DNA from: Nemertoderma westbladi
Taxonomy: Eukaryota > Xenacoelomorpha > Nemertodermatida > Nemertodermatidae
Reading direction: 5' to 3'
Assembly: GCA_032718475.1 (NCBI GenBank)
Contig: JAUCBJ010000404.1
Span: 1 to 59,224 of the forward strand
Length of the DNA stretch: 59,224 bases
Within the stretch, counting starts at the first letter, position 1. Every line of letters starts with the position of its first letter. Below the pieces are notes generated by a model. That model worked only from the letters and a program-made list of their open reading frames with translations, was not told the DNA's origin and ran no database searches. Position numbers and translations under genes: made by a program. Positions 31,220-42,047 of the stretch are shown one piece after another.

Positions 31220-31820
31220 CCTTCCAACCATTGAGGCGATCGGCTGGTGATTCAGCCTTAACCTTGGTGGTTGGTTGGCTTTTTCGACCAGCAAGCAAGT
31301 TGATCGATTTCCATGCCTGGGATGATTGCCTGCTGTCGTCAGCATCATTGATGGCATCAACCTGTTGGTTTATTAGCTCCTGTAAATTAACAGAGTACTG
31401 CCTGTTCAGGGACCTAGATGCAGCCTTAACTGCATTCTTGGCCGCTGTAGTTTGTTTGAGTCGGGACCTGTTATGGGTATACAGGAACTGTTTCTGCAGC
31501 TGCTGACTTAACTGCCTCTGTGAAGGCAGTATAGCCCTCACAGTGATCTGCCGCCTCAGAGGCAAGAACCTCATACCTGTTGCTCAGCTGTAGTGTGAAG
31601 CTGGATCTCACACTTGGCTGTTGCAACAGAGAGGACCAGTCATGCCGCGGCAAGGCAGATTTCGTTGTTCTGCTAGCACGCAGACTAAGTCTTACCTTGG
31701 CCACAATAAGGCGGTGATCACTGGAGAAGGGTCGTAGTGTTAATGCATTACAGTCTTGTATAGAGCTCCTGTATTTCCTACGAAACAGGATATGGTCTAT
31801 CTGGGACTTGTGACCACTGG
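31220..31820 (-). mobile_element. LINE-A copy b, 5' part
   Basis: Minus-strand LINE-A from the end of the endonuclease (SGHKSQIDHILFRRK, RPFSSDHRLIVAKV) to the spacer before RT (AESPADRLNGWK). It stops where BEL-B begins, a few bases from where copy b resumes at 14725-14649, so the two are halves of one insertion. A deletion near 31480 changes frame, and the upstream part of the endonuclease is missing. Confidence 0.87.
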
Positions 31821-31831
31821 GTCTGTTGAAC
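31821..31831. repeat. Target-site duplication of LINE-A copy d, left copy
   Basis: GTCTGTTGAAC, repeated at 35281-35291, flanks LINE-A copy d. Confidence 0.9.
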
Positions 31832-32244
31832 ACTTGTCGGGTAAGGTATTCTAGGTCATTGATCAAGAAAACTTGCCACCTCCATGCAGCATAAAGGAGG
31901 TGCCACCTGTAGCTGCATAGACCCTCTTACTGGGGCAAATCTGGTCCTGTAATTAGGACCCCCATCGTTCTGGGATAAGGACGCCGTTGGTCCTGGATTA
32001 AGGACCCATATACTTGGCTGCAGGGGTATATGACCTGGCCAGGCAGATGGTGATCTACCAATGGCTGGTCAGGAGTAGAGTGTTCTCATGTCCACTCTGA
32101 GTACACTTCACTGCGACCTGCACCTGGCAGCAGGGGTACAGGGCATGACCCAGCAGATGAGCTGCACAGCCAATGGTGGGTCATGTGCGCCAGAGTAGAT
32201 ATGATGATGGGCCTCATATCTGACTCCACTGCGACACCCACCCT

Positions 32245-33027
32245 GTGGAACGGCAAACCAGGGTGTGGTATTTGCCCCGGGAGCTGACTCGGCAAAAAAG
32301 CACCCCCCAACCCCCCACTATGGATTACATTAGTAATGCGGAGGTCCGGCCACTAGAGGCCAGTGGAATTACCGGACACAATCAGCCTCACAGGCGTCAG
32401 TTATCTCCTGACCGGCTGCCTGTCTCACCCCCTACTGGAGAGAGAGAAGCCAACAATTCTTTAAGTCCCTTTCCTGGCGACTCGCCCTTGCGTCAGTCAG
32501 ATGATAGTGGCAATGGTGGTATTGGTCTATTGATGAATCCAACTGCACATGCAGCATTGGACAAAATAGACCAAATCTCTAACTGCATCATCCGTTGCCA
32601 TTTCTCATGTTCTGGAAGAGTGGCTAAGAAGTTTCCTAAGGTGGTTCTGATTGTGTGCTACTCTCCAACTAGTGTTGCCCCTGTAGAGGAGGTGGAAAAT
32701 TTCTACCACAATCAACAAGCAGCTACTGATGGAGTGGATCAGCATGCATTCTTAACATTCCTGAGAGACTTTAATGCAAGTCTGAATCAATCACCTACAT
32801 CGCCCTGGGTCTATAGCAATAGTGTCAACCGAAATTCCGTTTATCTTCAGGATTTTATCTCTGGAAATGGATTGTTTTCGGCTGGAATCCAGTTCAAGAA
32901 GCGAACTGGAAAGCTATGGACTCATAGTGGACCCAGTGGTCACAAGTCCCAGATAGACCATATTCTGTTTCGTAGGAAGTACAGGAGCTCTATACAAGAC
33001 TGTAATGCACTGACCATTCTCCAGTGA
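32245..33027 (+). pseudogene. LINE-A copy d endonuclease part (N-terminal catalytic segment deleted)
   Basis: The 260-codon frame holds part of an apurinic-type (EEP) endonuclease: GNGGIGLLMN, FLTFLRDFNASL (normally GDFN), SQIDHILF. Compared with copy f, about 100 residues between SPFP and DDSGNGG are missing, in frame, including the SVNTL and VGVQEHR motifs that carry the first Asn and the metal-binding Glu. The SSDH motif comes just after the frameshift at about 33010. The usual start in this family appears to be near MDYISNAEVR (32322). Inactive as an endonuclease. Confidence 0.85.
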
Positions 33028-33040
33028 TCACCGCCTTATT

Positions 33041-33772
33041 GTGGCCAAGGTAACACTTAGTTTGCGTGCTAGCAGAACAACGAAATCTGCCTTGCCGCGG
33101 CATGACTGGTCCTCTTTGTTGCAACAGCCAAGTGTGAGATCCAGCTTCACACTACAGCTGAGCAACAGGTATGAGGTTCTTGCCTCTGAGGCAGCAGATC
33201 ACTGTGAGGGCTATACTGCCTTTACAGAAGCAGTTAAGTTAGCAGCTGCAGGATCAGTTCCTGTATACCCTCGAAACAGGAAAAGGGTCCCCTGGACTGA
33301 CAACAAAATCCAGAAGTGCCAAAATGACCTATATAAGGTGCAGAAAGAGTCCCGACTCAAACAGACTACAGCGGCCAAGAATGCAGTTAAGGCTGCATCT
33401 AGGTCCCTGAACAGGCAGTACTCTGTTAATCTACAGGAGCTAATAAACCTACAGGTTGATGCCATCAATGATGCCGACAATCAATGCAGGCAATCATCCC
33501 AGGCATGGAAATCGATCAACTTGCTTACTGGGTGGAAAAGCCAAACAACCACCAAGGTTAAGGCTGAATCACCAGCCGATCGCCTCAATGATTGGAAGGC
33601 CCACTTTGAAAAGCTCCTCAATAATGACAGGGTATGGCCTGATAACTTTATAGAAGTAAAAGTGTCTGAGTCTGTACTCCTAGATATTCCCATTGGCGAT
33701 ATCTCCTTTGCAGAAGTGAAGGCTGCTGCAAAGAGCCTTAAGACCAATTGGAGTAGATGGTGTTCCCCCTGA
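33041..33772 (+). pseudogene. LINE-A copy d, linker between endonuclease and RT
   Basis: This continues the ORF after a short deletion: ASRTTKSALPRHDWSSLLQQ, NRYEVLASEAADHCEGY, KNAVKAASRSLNRQYS and AESPADRLN. An 8-nt loss near 33755 ends the frame just before the GVDGVPPEVF block. Its function in the family is not known to me. It joins the two catalytic domains. Confidence 0.8.
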
Positions 33773-33824
33773 GGTCTTTAAAATACCTGAGTGATTAAAG
33801 CTCATCTATCCCCTCATAGTAGAC

Positions 33825-35242
33825 ATGTACCGAACAACAAGAGTCCCACAAGAAATGAAAACAAATAAGTTGGTGCCAGTTCCCAAGAAGGGCAACCTAA
33901 CACTCTATGGTTCTTTTCGGGGAATCTCATTGATCTCGATTGCAGCAAAGCTATACAATAGAATTATATTAAATCGCAACAGGGATCCCATTGAGAGACT
34001 GCTCCGTGGAAATCAGAATGGGTTCCGTAAAGGTCGTGGGACCATGGAACCTATTTTGGCAATTAGAAGGATAATTGAAGAGTTATCAAAAAAGAAACAC
34101 AGGCATCTGGCTGTTATCTTTGTTGACTTCTTCAAGGCCTTTGATTCAGTCTCCCGCTCACGTATGTTCAGCATACTTTCATTATATGGGATTCCTGATA
34201 AAATTATTGCAGCAATCAGATCAGTATACGATGGTTCGACAACATTTGTGTCTACTGTTGATGGTGACACAGAACCATTTGAAGTGTTATGGGGCGTCCT
34301 CCAGGGAGACACACTTGCACCATTCTTGTTCATAATTGTGGTTGACTATGTTCTACGCATGTCCTTAGATCATCATAATGATGAGGGGGTGATGATATCT
34401 CCACCTACTGGCTCCAGAAGTCGAGGAAATCCTGCCAAGTACCTAACTGATCAAGACTTTACCGATGACTTATACTCTCAGAATCACTAGAGGGAGCCCA
34501 ACGGCTCCTCAGCTCATTAGAACATGCTGCTTCTAGTGTTGGTATTTTTATTAACTCCAGAAAGACCAAAATTTTGACAGTTAACTTTGAAAGTTCTCAG
34601 CAAGTCTCTGATCGGATGAGCATAAGCTCAAAGGATGGTATGCTTGAGCATGTGGACGACTTCTGTTATCTGGGATCATGGATCCGGAAGTCAGGTGAGG
34701 ACCTTCGAATACGTAAGGGAAAGGCATGGGCAGCCCTGAATAGGCTTTCTAGGATTTGGAAGTCACCGAGAATTAATCGGAAACTTAAGGTCCGATTATT
34801 TAGAGCAGCAGTAGTTCCAGTACTCATCTATGGGAGTCCATGCTGGGCTCTAACTGCTGAGGACAGTGAGGACACCAAATCTCTGGATGGCACATTCACA
34901 AGAATGCTACGCCGGGTTCATTGTGTCAAGTACAATGCACACATCTCCAACCAGACACTATATAACATTGGAGGTGTCTCATGGGTTCCCCCAAGCTTGA
35001 CACTAGAACAAAATCGCCTCCGCTTTGCAGGACATTGCTTTCGTCGTGAGGACCAACCAGTGCATAATCTTGTACTTTGGCAGCCTCGTGGAGTGAATAA
35101 TCATGGTGGACAGCCCATGACTTTCTTGAGACGCATCTTAAAGGACACTGGCCATGAAGATGCGGATAATATAGCAAATGTCATGGGTGATAGGAATTTG
35201 TGGCGGCGCAATTTTGTCGACAAGCTGGCACAGCATTCTTAA
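33825..35242 (+). pseudogene. LINE-A copy d reverse transcriptase
   Basis: RT in two open pieces, 33825-34490 and 34574-35242. The first Asp box VDFFKAFD is intact. The second box reads DFTDDLY at 34455-34475 instead of DFADDLG and is followed at once by a deletion that shifts frame. The C-terminal part is complete to DKLAQHS. A TGA at 33792-33794 lies just upstream. The RT is inactive. Confidence 0.88.
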
Positions 35243-35280
35243 AAATGCAGCTGCAATGCAGCATGCCGATACTAGTAGTA

Positions 35281-35291
35281 GTCTGTTGAAC
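35281..35291. repeat. Target-site duplication of LINE-A copy d, right copy
   Basis: GTCTGTTGAAC, the same as 31821-31831. Confidence 0.9.
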
Positions 35292-35926
35292 GATACCGCA
35301 AACAGCAACTAAGGTCTTACTGTTAAGCAGCGCGAGCCGGGCCGTCCACTACTATATTTTACTATTATTTACTATACGGCTCCGCTAAATCGCTTGTTCC
35401 TTTCTCTGTTGATTGCTCAACAGAGAGCTAACTTTTCGAATCTATGAGCCACGCGGGAATAACCAAAACAACAAACCCGAATCGGCTCCCTAATCTACTT
35501 AAAACGAGTGCGGGTGGTCTGACACTCGGCGTTCACCTATCGCAAAAACTGGAATTCACTGAGTAGAATGTGTTGAATGTGAGAATATTTCAATAATTTA
35601 CCGGGACCAGATCTATTACTTTATTGGTGTCGAAACTTGGCCTTTAGCTGGTTTTAGACCAGCAAACTTACTACTGTATACTGGATGCTGCTATCAGCCT
35701 GCTGCCCCGCTATTTTCAAGTAACTGCCTAGCGTGAATAGTCTACGGTATTCTAAAACAATTACTAAAAACTACTCTCCGCTATGCTGCGTACAAATTCT
35801 TATTTTATTTTAATACCACTAAATTAATTACAGTCATAAATACGAATTTGCGTACTAATTACTAGATGTTCCAGAATACGTACTTCTAATTTATTACGTA
35901 CTGGGTTATACTAGCGACAGCCTAAA
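35292..35926. other. Unassigned sequence with a 10-bp perfect hairpin
   Basis: No ORF. It contains the hairpin TCTCTGTTGA (35403-35412) - ttgc - TCAACAGAGA (35417-35426). No element ends are recognisable. Confidence 0.55.
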
Positions 35927-36160
35927 TGTAATATCGGTATAAACTACAATCAATTAACCTTTTACACAATCAACTAAAGACAAGATAACATAGAAAGTAC
36001 ATACATAAATAGTGCTTACTATAACAGCTGTTAAGGTTATCAGCTGGTAGACATAACTAGCTAATAGAGTTTTCATAGAGTTATGACATTCATATGATTT
36101 TTATTTTTAACTAGACAAGTGTATTAAAGTTTTTAAATATTAATAAGAATAAGTCAAACA
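35927..36160 (-). repeat. Copia 3' LTR (inner border uncertain)
   Basis: On plus it starts TGTAATATCGG, identical to the right LTR start at 42048. The inner border is set at aagtcaaaca (36160; TGTTTGACTT on minus) but could be nearer 36026 (TGTTATAG). In the longer version it overlaps the pol end. Confidence 0.65.
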
Positions 36161-37156
36161 CAATAATTAATTCTAAGAGTTTCAATAGTTGATAACCAGA
36201 TGTCTCCTTGGTTAGTACATCAGCCAATTGCATCTTTGTCGGCACATACTCGAAAACCATGTAATATAATTTCATAGCCTCCCGAAGTGAAGCGAGATCG
36301 ATTTTAGTCGTTTTTCCAATGGAGTATTCGTTAAACTATGCACAGCATCAACGAGACTCTTGCAGTCAGACCGTATTGACCAGTTATTTCGTTTTATCAT
36401 AAATTCATTGAGAATGTCATCCATATACAAAGCAAGATCCATAGCAGCTGCTGATGCCAATGTTTCGGCGGCAAATGTTGATCTAGCAATACGACGTATT
36501 CGATGAGATCGCCAGTTCACAACATTGATTACTTTTCCTTTTTCATCTTCTAATACTATGACAGCGCCACTTTGAGAACCTCCATCTTGCAGATTACCAT
36601 GGCTGCTATCAGTGTAGACAATTGGCTTAATTGTATCCATTGGACGGTGGTAAATAAAATTTGGTGAAAAAGCCTTGGCATTTCGCAACAATTTATTGAC
36701 CTTGGTAATTATCTCCACCGTAGGATCCTTCAATTCTGATTGTAGAGCTGAAACACTGAATGAAAGATCTGGGCGAGTTAATGCCGCTGCCCATTGTAGA
36801 CTACCTAGAAGAGATCTTACCAATGATATTTCTTCTATTGTTAGCAACTCAGATTTATTCCTGTTAGCCGAACATTGAATATCACACAACTTTGTAAATT
36901 TGTCCTGTTGGGAAACAGCAATTAGAAAACGATCACCTTGATCTATAACAGTTTGTATACATAGACCCAGAAACGAAAAACAATTCTCAGTAATTTTTCC
37001 AATGGTAAATTTGCTTTGAATCTTTGACATAATATTTATTTTGAACCAATCTGATCCAGCGTACAAGAAATCATCAACGTGAACAAGCAATAGACCCTCG
37101 AGTTTTTCACCTCTGTGCATAAAATACAATGCTGGATCTGCCTTGCTACGAAACAT
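36113..37156 (-). pseudogene. pol: Copia pol: RT C-terminal half and RNase H
   Basis: Frame 37156-36272 contains LLLVHVDDFLYAG (catalytic HVDD), LGSLQWAAALTRPDLSF, and RNase H with VYTDSSHGN, RSTFAAETLASAAA and SDCKSLVDAV. At about 36280 the frame shifts by one and continues to the typical copia end YVPTKMQLADVLTK, stopping at a TAG near 36113. Both RT Asp and the visible RNase H acidic residues are intact. Confidence 0.88.
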
Positions 37157-37164
37157 ACCTGCCT

Positions 37165-37689
37165 CTATACTACATGGTCGACATGATTATACCAATTACG
37201 AGATGCATCGACTAATTCATATACTGTCTTCTTTAGCTTCCAACAGGTGTTAGCTGGTAAACTGACTTCTGGGGGTGGGTGTAGAAATACATCTCGTTTT
37301 ATTTGTTCACCTTGAAGGAAGGCTGTTTTTACATCCATTGTTGTTGGTTTATAACCCATAGTTGGAAGTAAACTCAGAACCAACTGTAGAATTTCTCTGT
37401 CCATAGTGGGCGATTCAGATATGATATTTTCTTTCTCACCATCTTGAAACCCCTTAGCAACTAGCCGAGATTTTGCCACAACTTGGCCATTTGGTAATGA
37501 TTTCCAAGAATTAACCCATCTGGTTTGAATTGGTTTATTTATAACTTCTTCCATTGAAACAATTTCAACAACATCATATTCTTTCCATGAGAGCAGCTCC
37601 TTTTGTTTAGAGTGATAAAACTCTTCCTCATTTTGACATTTAACATTTGGAGTACCAACAACTCCGTTAGCATTTTCAGCAACTATCAT
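37165..37689 (-). pseudogene. pol: Copia pol: RT N-terminal half
   Basis: 174 codons: TRWVNSWKSLPNGQVVAKSR, LVAKGFQ, the first catalytic Asp in TTMDVKTAFLQG, and VFLHPPPE. A frameshift near 37165 separates it from the HVDD part. On its upstream side the frame is broken by a run of 23 G (C on the coding strand, 37721-37743) that has probably expanded by slippage. Confidence 0.88.
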
Positions 37690-37841
37690 TTCTTCAATAT
37701 TGTTGCACTGATAGCGTTCAGGGGGGGGGGGGGGGGGGGGGGGCCTTTTAGTCCTTGGTGGTAATGTAGTTTGTTCTAAAGGTTGATCAAGTTGTTTCAG
37801 TGCGCGAATTGTAGCTCTATTTTACAAAGGCTCATCAGCAA

Positions 37842-39347
37842 CTACATCTGGTTCAGAAACCATTGAAGATGATTTTTCTGTATTTTATACATTAACTCCA
37901 AGTTTCCATTGCCATTTATGGTTGCATTATTCGAATCAACATCATCTGTTAATGGCAATAATCCAATATTGGAGGATATAGGGATTTTAATTTCATTGGA
38001 AACTTGTCCACTTGGTACACTGATTACATCTTTAAGAAATTCCAAATCATCCTCATCATCTGATTCGTATTCTTTAGCATTATTCTGCTGTTTCGTCTTG
38101 TTTAATCTAATGTGAATTGGATGAACACGAATAACACGGGAACCATGTTGCACAAGAACGACTGATCCTTCTCTACCCAAAACATTTCGTGGTCCTTTCC
38201 ATCCAGTCTCAATACCAGCAACATCACGCCAATAATACACACTATCACCATTCTTGACAACAGGAGGAGGTGATGGAACTCTTCGACGAAGTGCTGTTTT
38301 AATTCTTTCTGAAGAATCTCCAGCAATATACGACTGTCTGGTTTCATGTAAACAGTTCAGTAAATCACGTATTTGCTTATCATTCGACTCAGTTAGCGCT
38401 GGTAATTCAGCATCTATGATATTTGGTATTTGTGGATTGCGGCCAAATACTCGCTGTGAAGGAGAGAAACCTCCTGAATCCATAAGTGAGTTCTTTGCAA
38501 ATAACGCAAAATCTAAAATGACTGTTGATGATAGTGAAATATTGCGTTCATCGTCAGCAATCTTAGACATGGTAACCTTTAATAATGCATTGTGCCTTTC
38601 ACAGCGACCATTACTGAAAGGAGAATATGCCGCAGTCCCACTCACATTAATTCCAAACTGTTCATAGAATGCATAAAGTCTCTTGCTGGTAAACTCACCA
38701 CCATTATCTGAATAAATATTTTTTGGTGGTCCAAATATTTTAATCCAACAATGTGAAATAGCTGAAATTATGACATCATCATCTTTAGAGGTAACAAATG
38801 AAGCACCTGAATATCGTGTGGCCTGATCAATCATATGCATTATAATATAAGTCTTGCTATTTCGCTTCCACTCTGTCAAATCGAGTGCCACTCTTTCATT
38901 AAATCGTGTTGACGGTGTCATGGCGACACGTGGAGCAGAAACAGGTTTAGAATTTTTATCACACACGTCACATGATTTAGATAGTTTCTCAATTGCAGCT
39001 TTTAATAGTTCTTGCTCATCAATTGACATTGATTCCTTCTGCATCACTGGTTTTATAGTTTGTATCAGTTTGTTGGAAGATGGATGCCCATAAGCACGAT
39101 GAAGTTTATCTGCGACCTTAGAGGGATTACTTCTGAAATCACTTAAAGTCAGAAATACAGTTTCAATGTCGACTATATTATTATTATTCTGATCACCCAT
39201 ATCTCTCGCTTTCACATCCATGAGGTGTACCAAAAGATGACCACGCGGGCAGCTTTTAAGCTTCAGCGACTTACCCTCCATAGTTGCAGAGTTTGACTTG
39301 AAGTTTATGGTAATGCCAAGTCTTTCCAAACTACTTCGACTGATCAA
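37842..39347 (-). pseudogene. pol: Copia protease end and integrase
   Basis: 501 codons. The first residues (ISRSSLERLGI) are the end of the protease cut by LINE-C. Then come the integrase zinc region (HRAYGHPSSNKL ... CDVCDKN) and the DDE core with all three acids in place: VALDLTEW, IYSDNGGEF and NGRCERHN. The C-terminal part (VYYWRDVAGIETGWKGPRNVL) is typical for the family. This is an intact integrase domain in a broken element. Confidence 0.9.
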
Positions 39348-39362
39348 AAGTGGCGTATTCCC

Positions 39363-40582
39363 CCGAACATAGATAGATTTATTTATACATTATGTAAAAA
39401 CAATAACAAATACACAAAACAATGTACCGGTATAAAGGTATTGTCCAACATAACATATAGGATTACCCCTAAAGCTTTGCAGCTTATTTCCAAGGGGGTC
39501 CTTTATGTTACTTGGTTACAAATACAATATTACACTACGCTAACCTAAAACCCATATAAAACGTAATTATACTATGTACATGTACAACTTTACCGAGAGC
39601 GTGACAATGCCCGACTCAACGATAAAGATGTAATGTACAGAACAATTTATTATAAAACGTAATTACAGTATAAATAGTAAATAATTAATAAACTAATAAC
39701 TTACTGTAGGACTATTGTACCTATTTTTACATTGCACACGGAGGTGAGATTTAACTGCAGATTTAAAAGAATGTTGATTATCTAGGTTTTTAATTTCATT
39801 AGGCAGAGCGTTCCAATTTTTTATGCCGTTAAAAAAGAAAGTATCAGATTCAAAGGATTTACAATTCGGGAGGTAGAAGTTTGAAACACTAGCTCTGGTA
39901 CTGTAAGAGTGTGTATCGCGTACTCTGTTGAATTTTTGTTTTAGGTAATTGGGACATTTACCATTATACACTTTATGCACATGGTTAAGGCGTAGCTGCT
40001 TAACTCTACTATCTAAGTTAAGTAGTCCAGATTCAGAAAAGTCATCTGGAGTTAGGTGGTGCCTAGGTTTGTAGTCTTTAATAAATCGTACTACTTTATT
40101 CTGAGCTACTTGTAATTTACATTTAAGCTGTTTGGTTAAGCCTTCATACCAAGAAGAGCACGCATAGTCCATGTGACACTGTATTAAAGAAGAGCAAAGT
40201 AACTTGCGGGAGTCGGTGTTCAAACTATTTTTATTTCTGTATAGAAAAACCTAAGCCTACTGTTAACTTTCGAGAAAATATTTTTCACTGTACTTTCTCC
40301 TGATAAGCAGTTATCCAATGTGGCGCCTAAATATTTAACTTCCTTTTTATTTTCAATCTTATGTCCATTACTAGTGACTTCAAACTTAGTTACCTTCTTT
40401 AACTTTCTTTTGGAACCAAACAAAATACTTTCAGTTTTACCGTAGTGAATGTATAGCTTATTATCAACCAACCACTCATTACAGGATTCTAGAACTGCAC
40501 TTAACTTTTGGGAAATATGGATAGGATCTTTATGAGAGAAAATAAGAGCACTGTCGTCGGCATATAAAATGAGTTTAAAATC
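39363..40582 (-). mobile_element. LINE-C, 5'-truncated, inserted in the copia protease
   Basis: On minus the copia frame reads into LILYADDSALIFSHKD and on through YLGATLDNCLSG, a C-terminal RT part in two frames (to 40220, then 40223-39693 with HMDYACSSWYEG and KVVRFIKDYKPRHHLTP), then a 330-bp 3' UTR ending ...ataaataaatctatctatg. Copia resumes at 39362. It is only the last third of a LINE. The style is of the CR1/L2/Jockey-related groups. Short shared bases (cggg) at both borders may be a small target duplication. Confidence 0.85.
39693..40223 (-). pseudogene. LINE-C RT C-terminal domain
   Basis: 176 codons forming the C-terminus of a LINE ORF2 (NTDSRKLLCSSLIQCHMDYA ... FNRVRDTHSYSTR ... 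FFFNGIKNWNALPNEIKNL ... FKSAVKSHL). This architecture (trailing YGIKIWNSLP-like block) is common in CR1/L2-like LINEs. It is separated by one frameshift from the YADD-containing part that is fused to copia gag. Confidence 0.82.
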
Positions 40583-41887
40583 GGGAACAATATCAAGAAC
40601 CATTTGATATTGAACACCATTTATGAAAACAGAAACGATTGCATTAAACATTGCTTTACGTTTTCCAACATTACCGAAATTATAAAATGTACTTGCCACA
40701 TTTATTTGAGGTTTTAAACCAGCCTTTTCGTATAAAATATCTCTAAATTGATTGAACCACTGTTCACCACAGACCGTTTTTGTAGCAGCGGAATCCAAAA
40801 TTCCATATTCTGAGTACGAATCAGCAACATCCACACCTATCTCAAAAATATCTTCAGCTTCACTAGAGAAAATTTGACCCACCGTCTGTTCGTCATGTGA
40901 TGTATAATTAGTACCTTGGTAAGTCTTTGACTGTCCTTGTGAAGGGCTGTCACGAACTAAATGGAATCGACTCTGACAACGATGACACTTGAGCACCTCG
41001 CCTGACTGAATATCTTTTGGATTGAACCTGGGTGAACCTGTATTATGAGTGAAATGAGGTGAAAATGTATTTGAATTTCTCCTCCATCCAGTATAATTAC
41101 CTCTGTTAATTTTGGAAAAATTGGAATAATTCGTTTCTCTCTTATTCTTATTCCATGTAGCAAATGCAACTTCTAAAATTTCGTCTTTTTCAGCCACAGA
41201 CAAATCATTTAAATTCACAGGTAGTTCATCTGGAACTTCATTTGTACTAGTGAAATCAGTTGAACTCGCTTCCAAAGCATTTTCATCATTCGATGATGTT
41301 GCAATGTCATTTGCTGCATCGTTACCTGCATTTAACCGACGCAATGCAGCTTCTATATGAGTGTAACTCAACTGACCATTTGCACCAGCACTTGCTAGTG
41401 CAACTGAAAGAATAAGCATTCGCTGTTCTTTGTTGAGACTTGCCCCATCCATCATCATAAAAGCAAACGTTGTTTCACTGACTTCAACTTTAAATGTTTT
41501 TGCTTCTGCACGCACATGACTAAATTGGGCACAGTACTCCTGGTATGAAATGATCTCTTTTTTCTTAAAGTTCTTCAATTCTTGCCATCGTTCATAACCA
41601 CGCGTTTCTTCATCCTTCATGAACGCTCTATCCCATTCTGTTATCAAGCATTGTAATCCGTCGTTAATATCCAATTCTGCATCATCAACAGCTAATGCGA
41701 GTGTACGTGCATCACCCTCAGGAAGACTAAGTATGACAGTGGATGCTTGATCGCATTTCTGAATTTTAGTGATTCGTCCCCACATTTTAAGCAGCCGGCG
41801 CCATTCCACATATTTGTTCTTTCCTGGAAATGCTGGGGGTATCGAATTACCAACTTTCGCAGGAGTTCGATTGTCATTATTATCCAT
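40583..41887 (-). pseudogene. gag: Copia gag and protease active site
   Basis: The frame opens at ATG 41887 and is uninterrupted to the LINE-C junction; as an ORF it continues to 40220 through LINE-C. Gag region: NKYVEWRRLLKMWGRITKIQ, YQEYCAQFSHVRAEAK. A knuckle CHRCQSRFHLVRDS follows, in which the last Cys is Ser. Then the protease site YGILDSAATKTVCG (Asp-Ser-Ala). The loss of the last knuckle Cys would weaken RNA binding. Confidence 0.87.
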
Positions 41888-42035
41888 CTCACAACAACAA
41901 CAAAGTTACTATCTATATCAATTTGAATTTAAAAAACTCGATCCACGAAAAAAAAAACAAACAACATCAAAAAACGCAAAAAAAGAATTAAACTACATTC
42001 ATATTAAATTAAGCTACGTTCATATTACTAATATT

Positions 42036-42047
42036 GCTCTGCTACCA
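42036..42047 (-). promoter_or_regulatory. Copia primer binding site (initiator tRNA-Met type)
   Basis: On minus, TGGTAGCAGAG directly follows the LTR end ...TACA. It is complementary to the 3' end (CTCTGCTACCA) of eukaryotic initiator tRNA-Met for 11 bases, the expected primer for copia-like elements. Confidence 0.85.

Larger units (their letters stand above)
31832..35280 (+). mobile_element. LINE-A copy d, near full length
   Basis: 3.45 kb between 11-bp duplications. It begins acttgtcgggtaaggtattctagg, has a 5' UTR to about 32244 with several ggtcctg..taaggaccc-type short repeats, then an ORF for endonuclease and RT, and ends in the TAG tail. An in-frame deletion removes the first part of the endonuclease. 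Small deletions and stops break the ORF at about 33010, 33755, 33794 and 34465. Confidence 0.93.

Noticed and set aside
31220-35280. A single LINE insertion with 5' inversion (twin priming)
   Set aside because: Copy d has its own complete 5' end and 11-bp duplication, and the inverted part continues on the other side of BEL-B, so these are two separate insertions.
39693-41887. A natural gag-RT fusion gene (copia gag continuing into YADD)
   Set aside because: The fusion arises from LINE-C landing in the copia protease in the same orientation and frame; copia resumes at 39362.
42036-42047. tRNA gene
   Set aside because: Only 11-12 bases match the end of initiator tRNA-Met; no cloverleaf is present, and the position marks it as a primer binding site. 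No tRNA or rRNA gene was found in the window.
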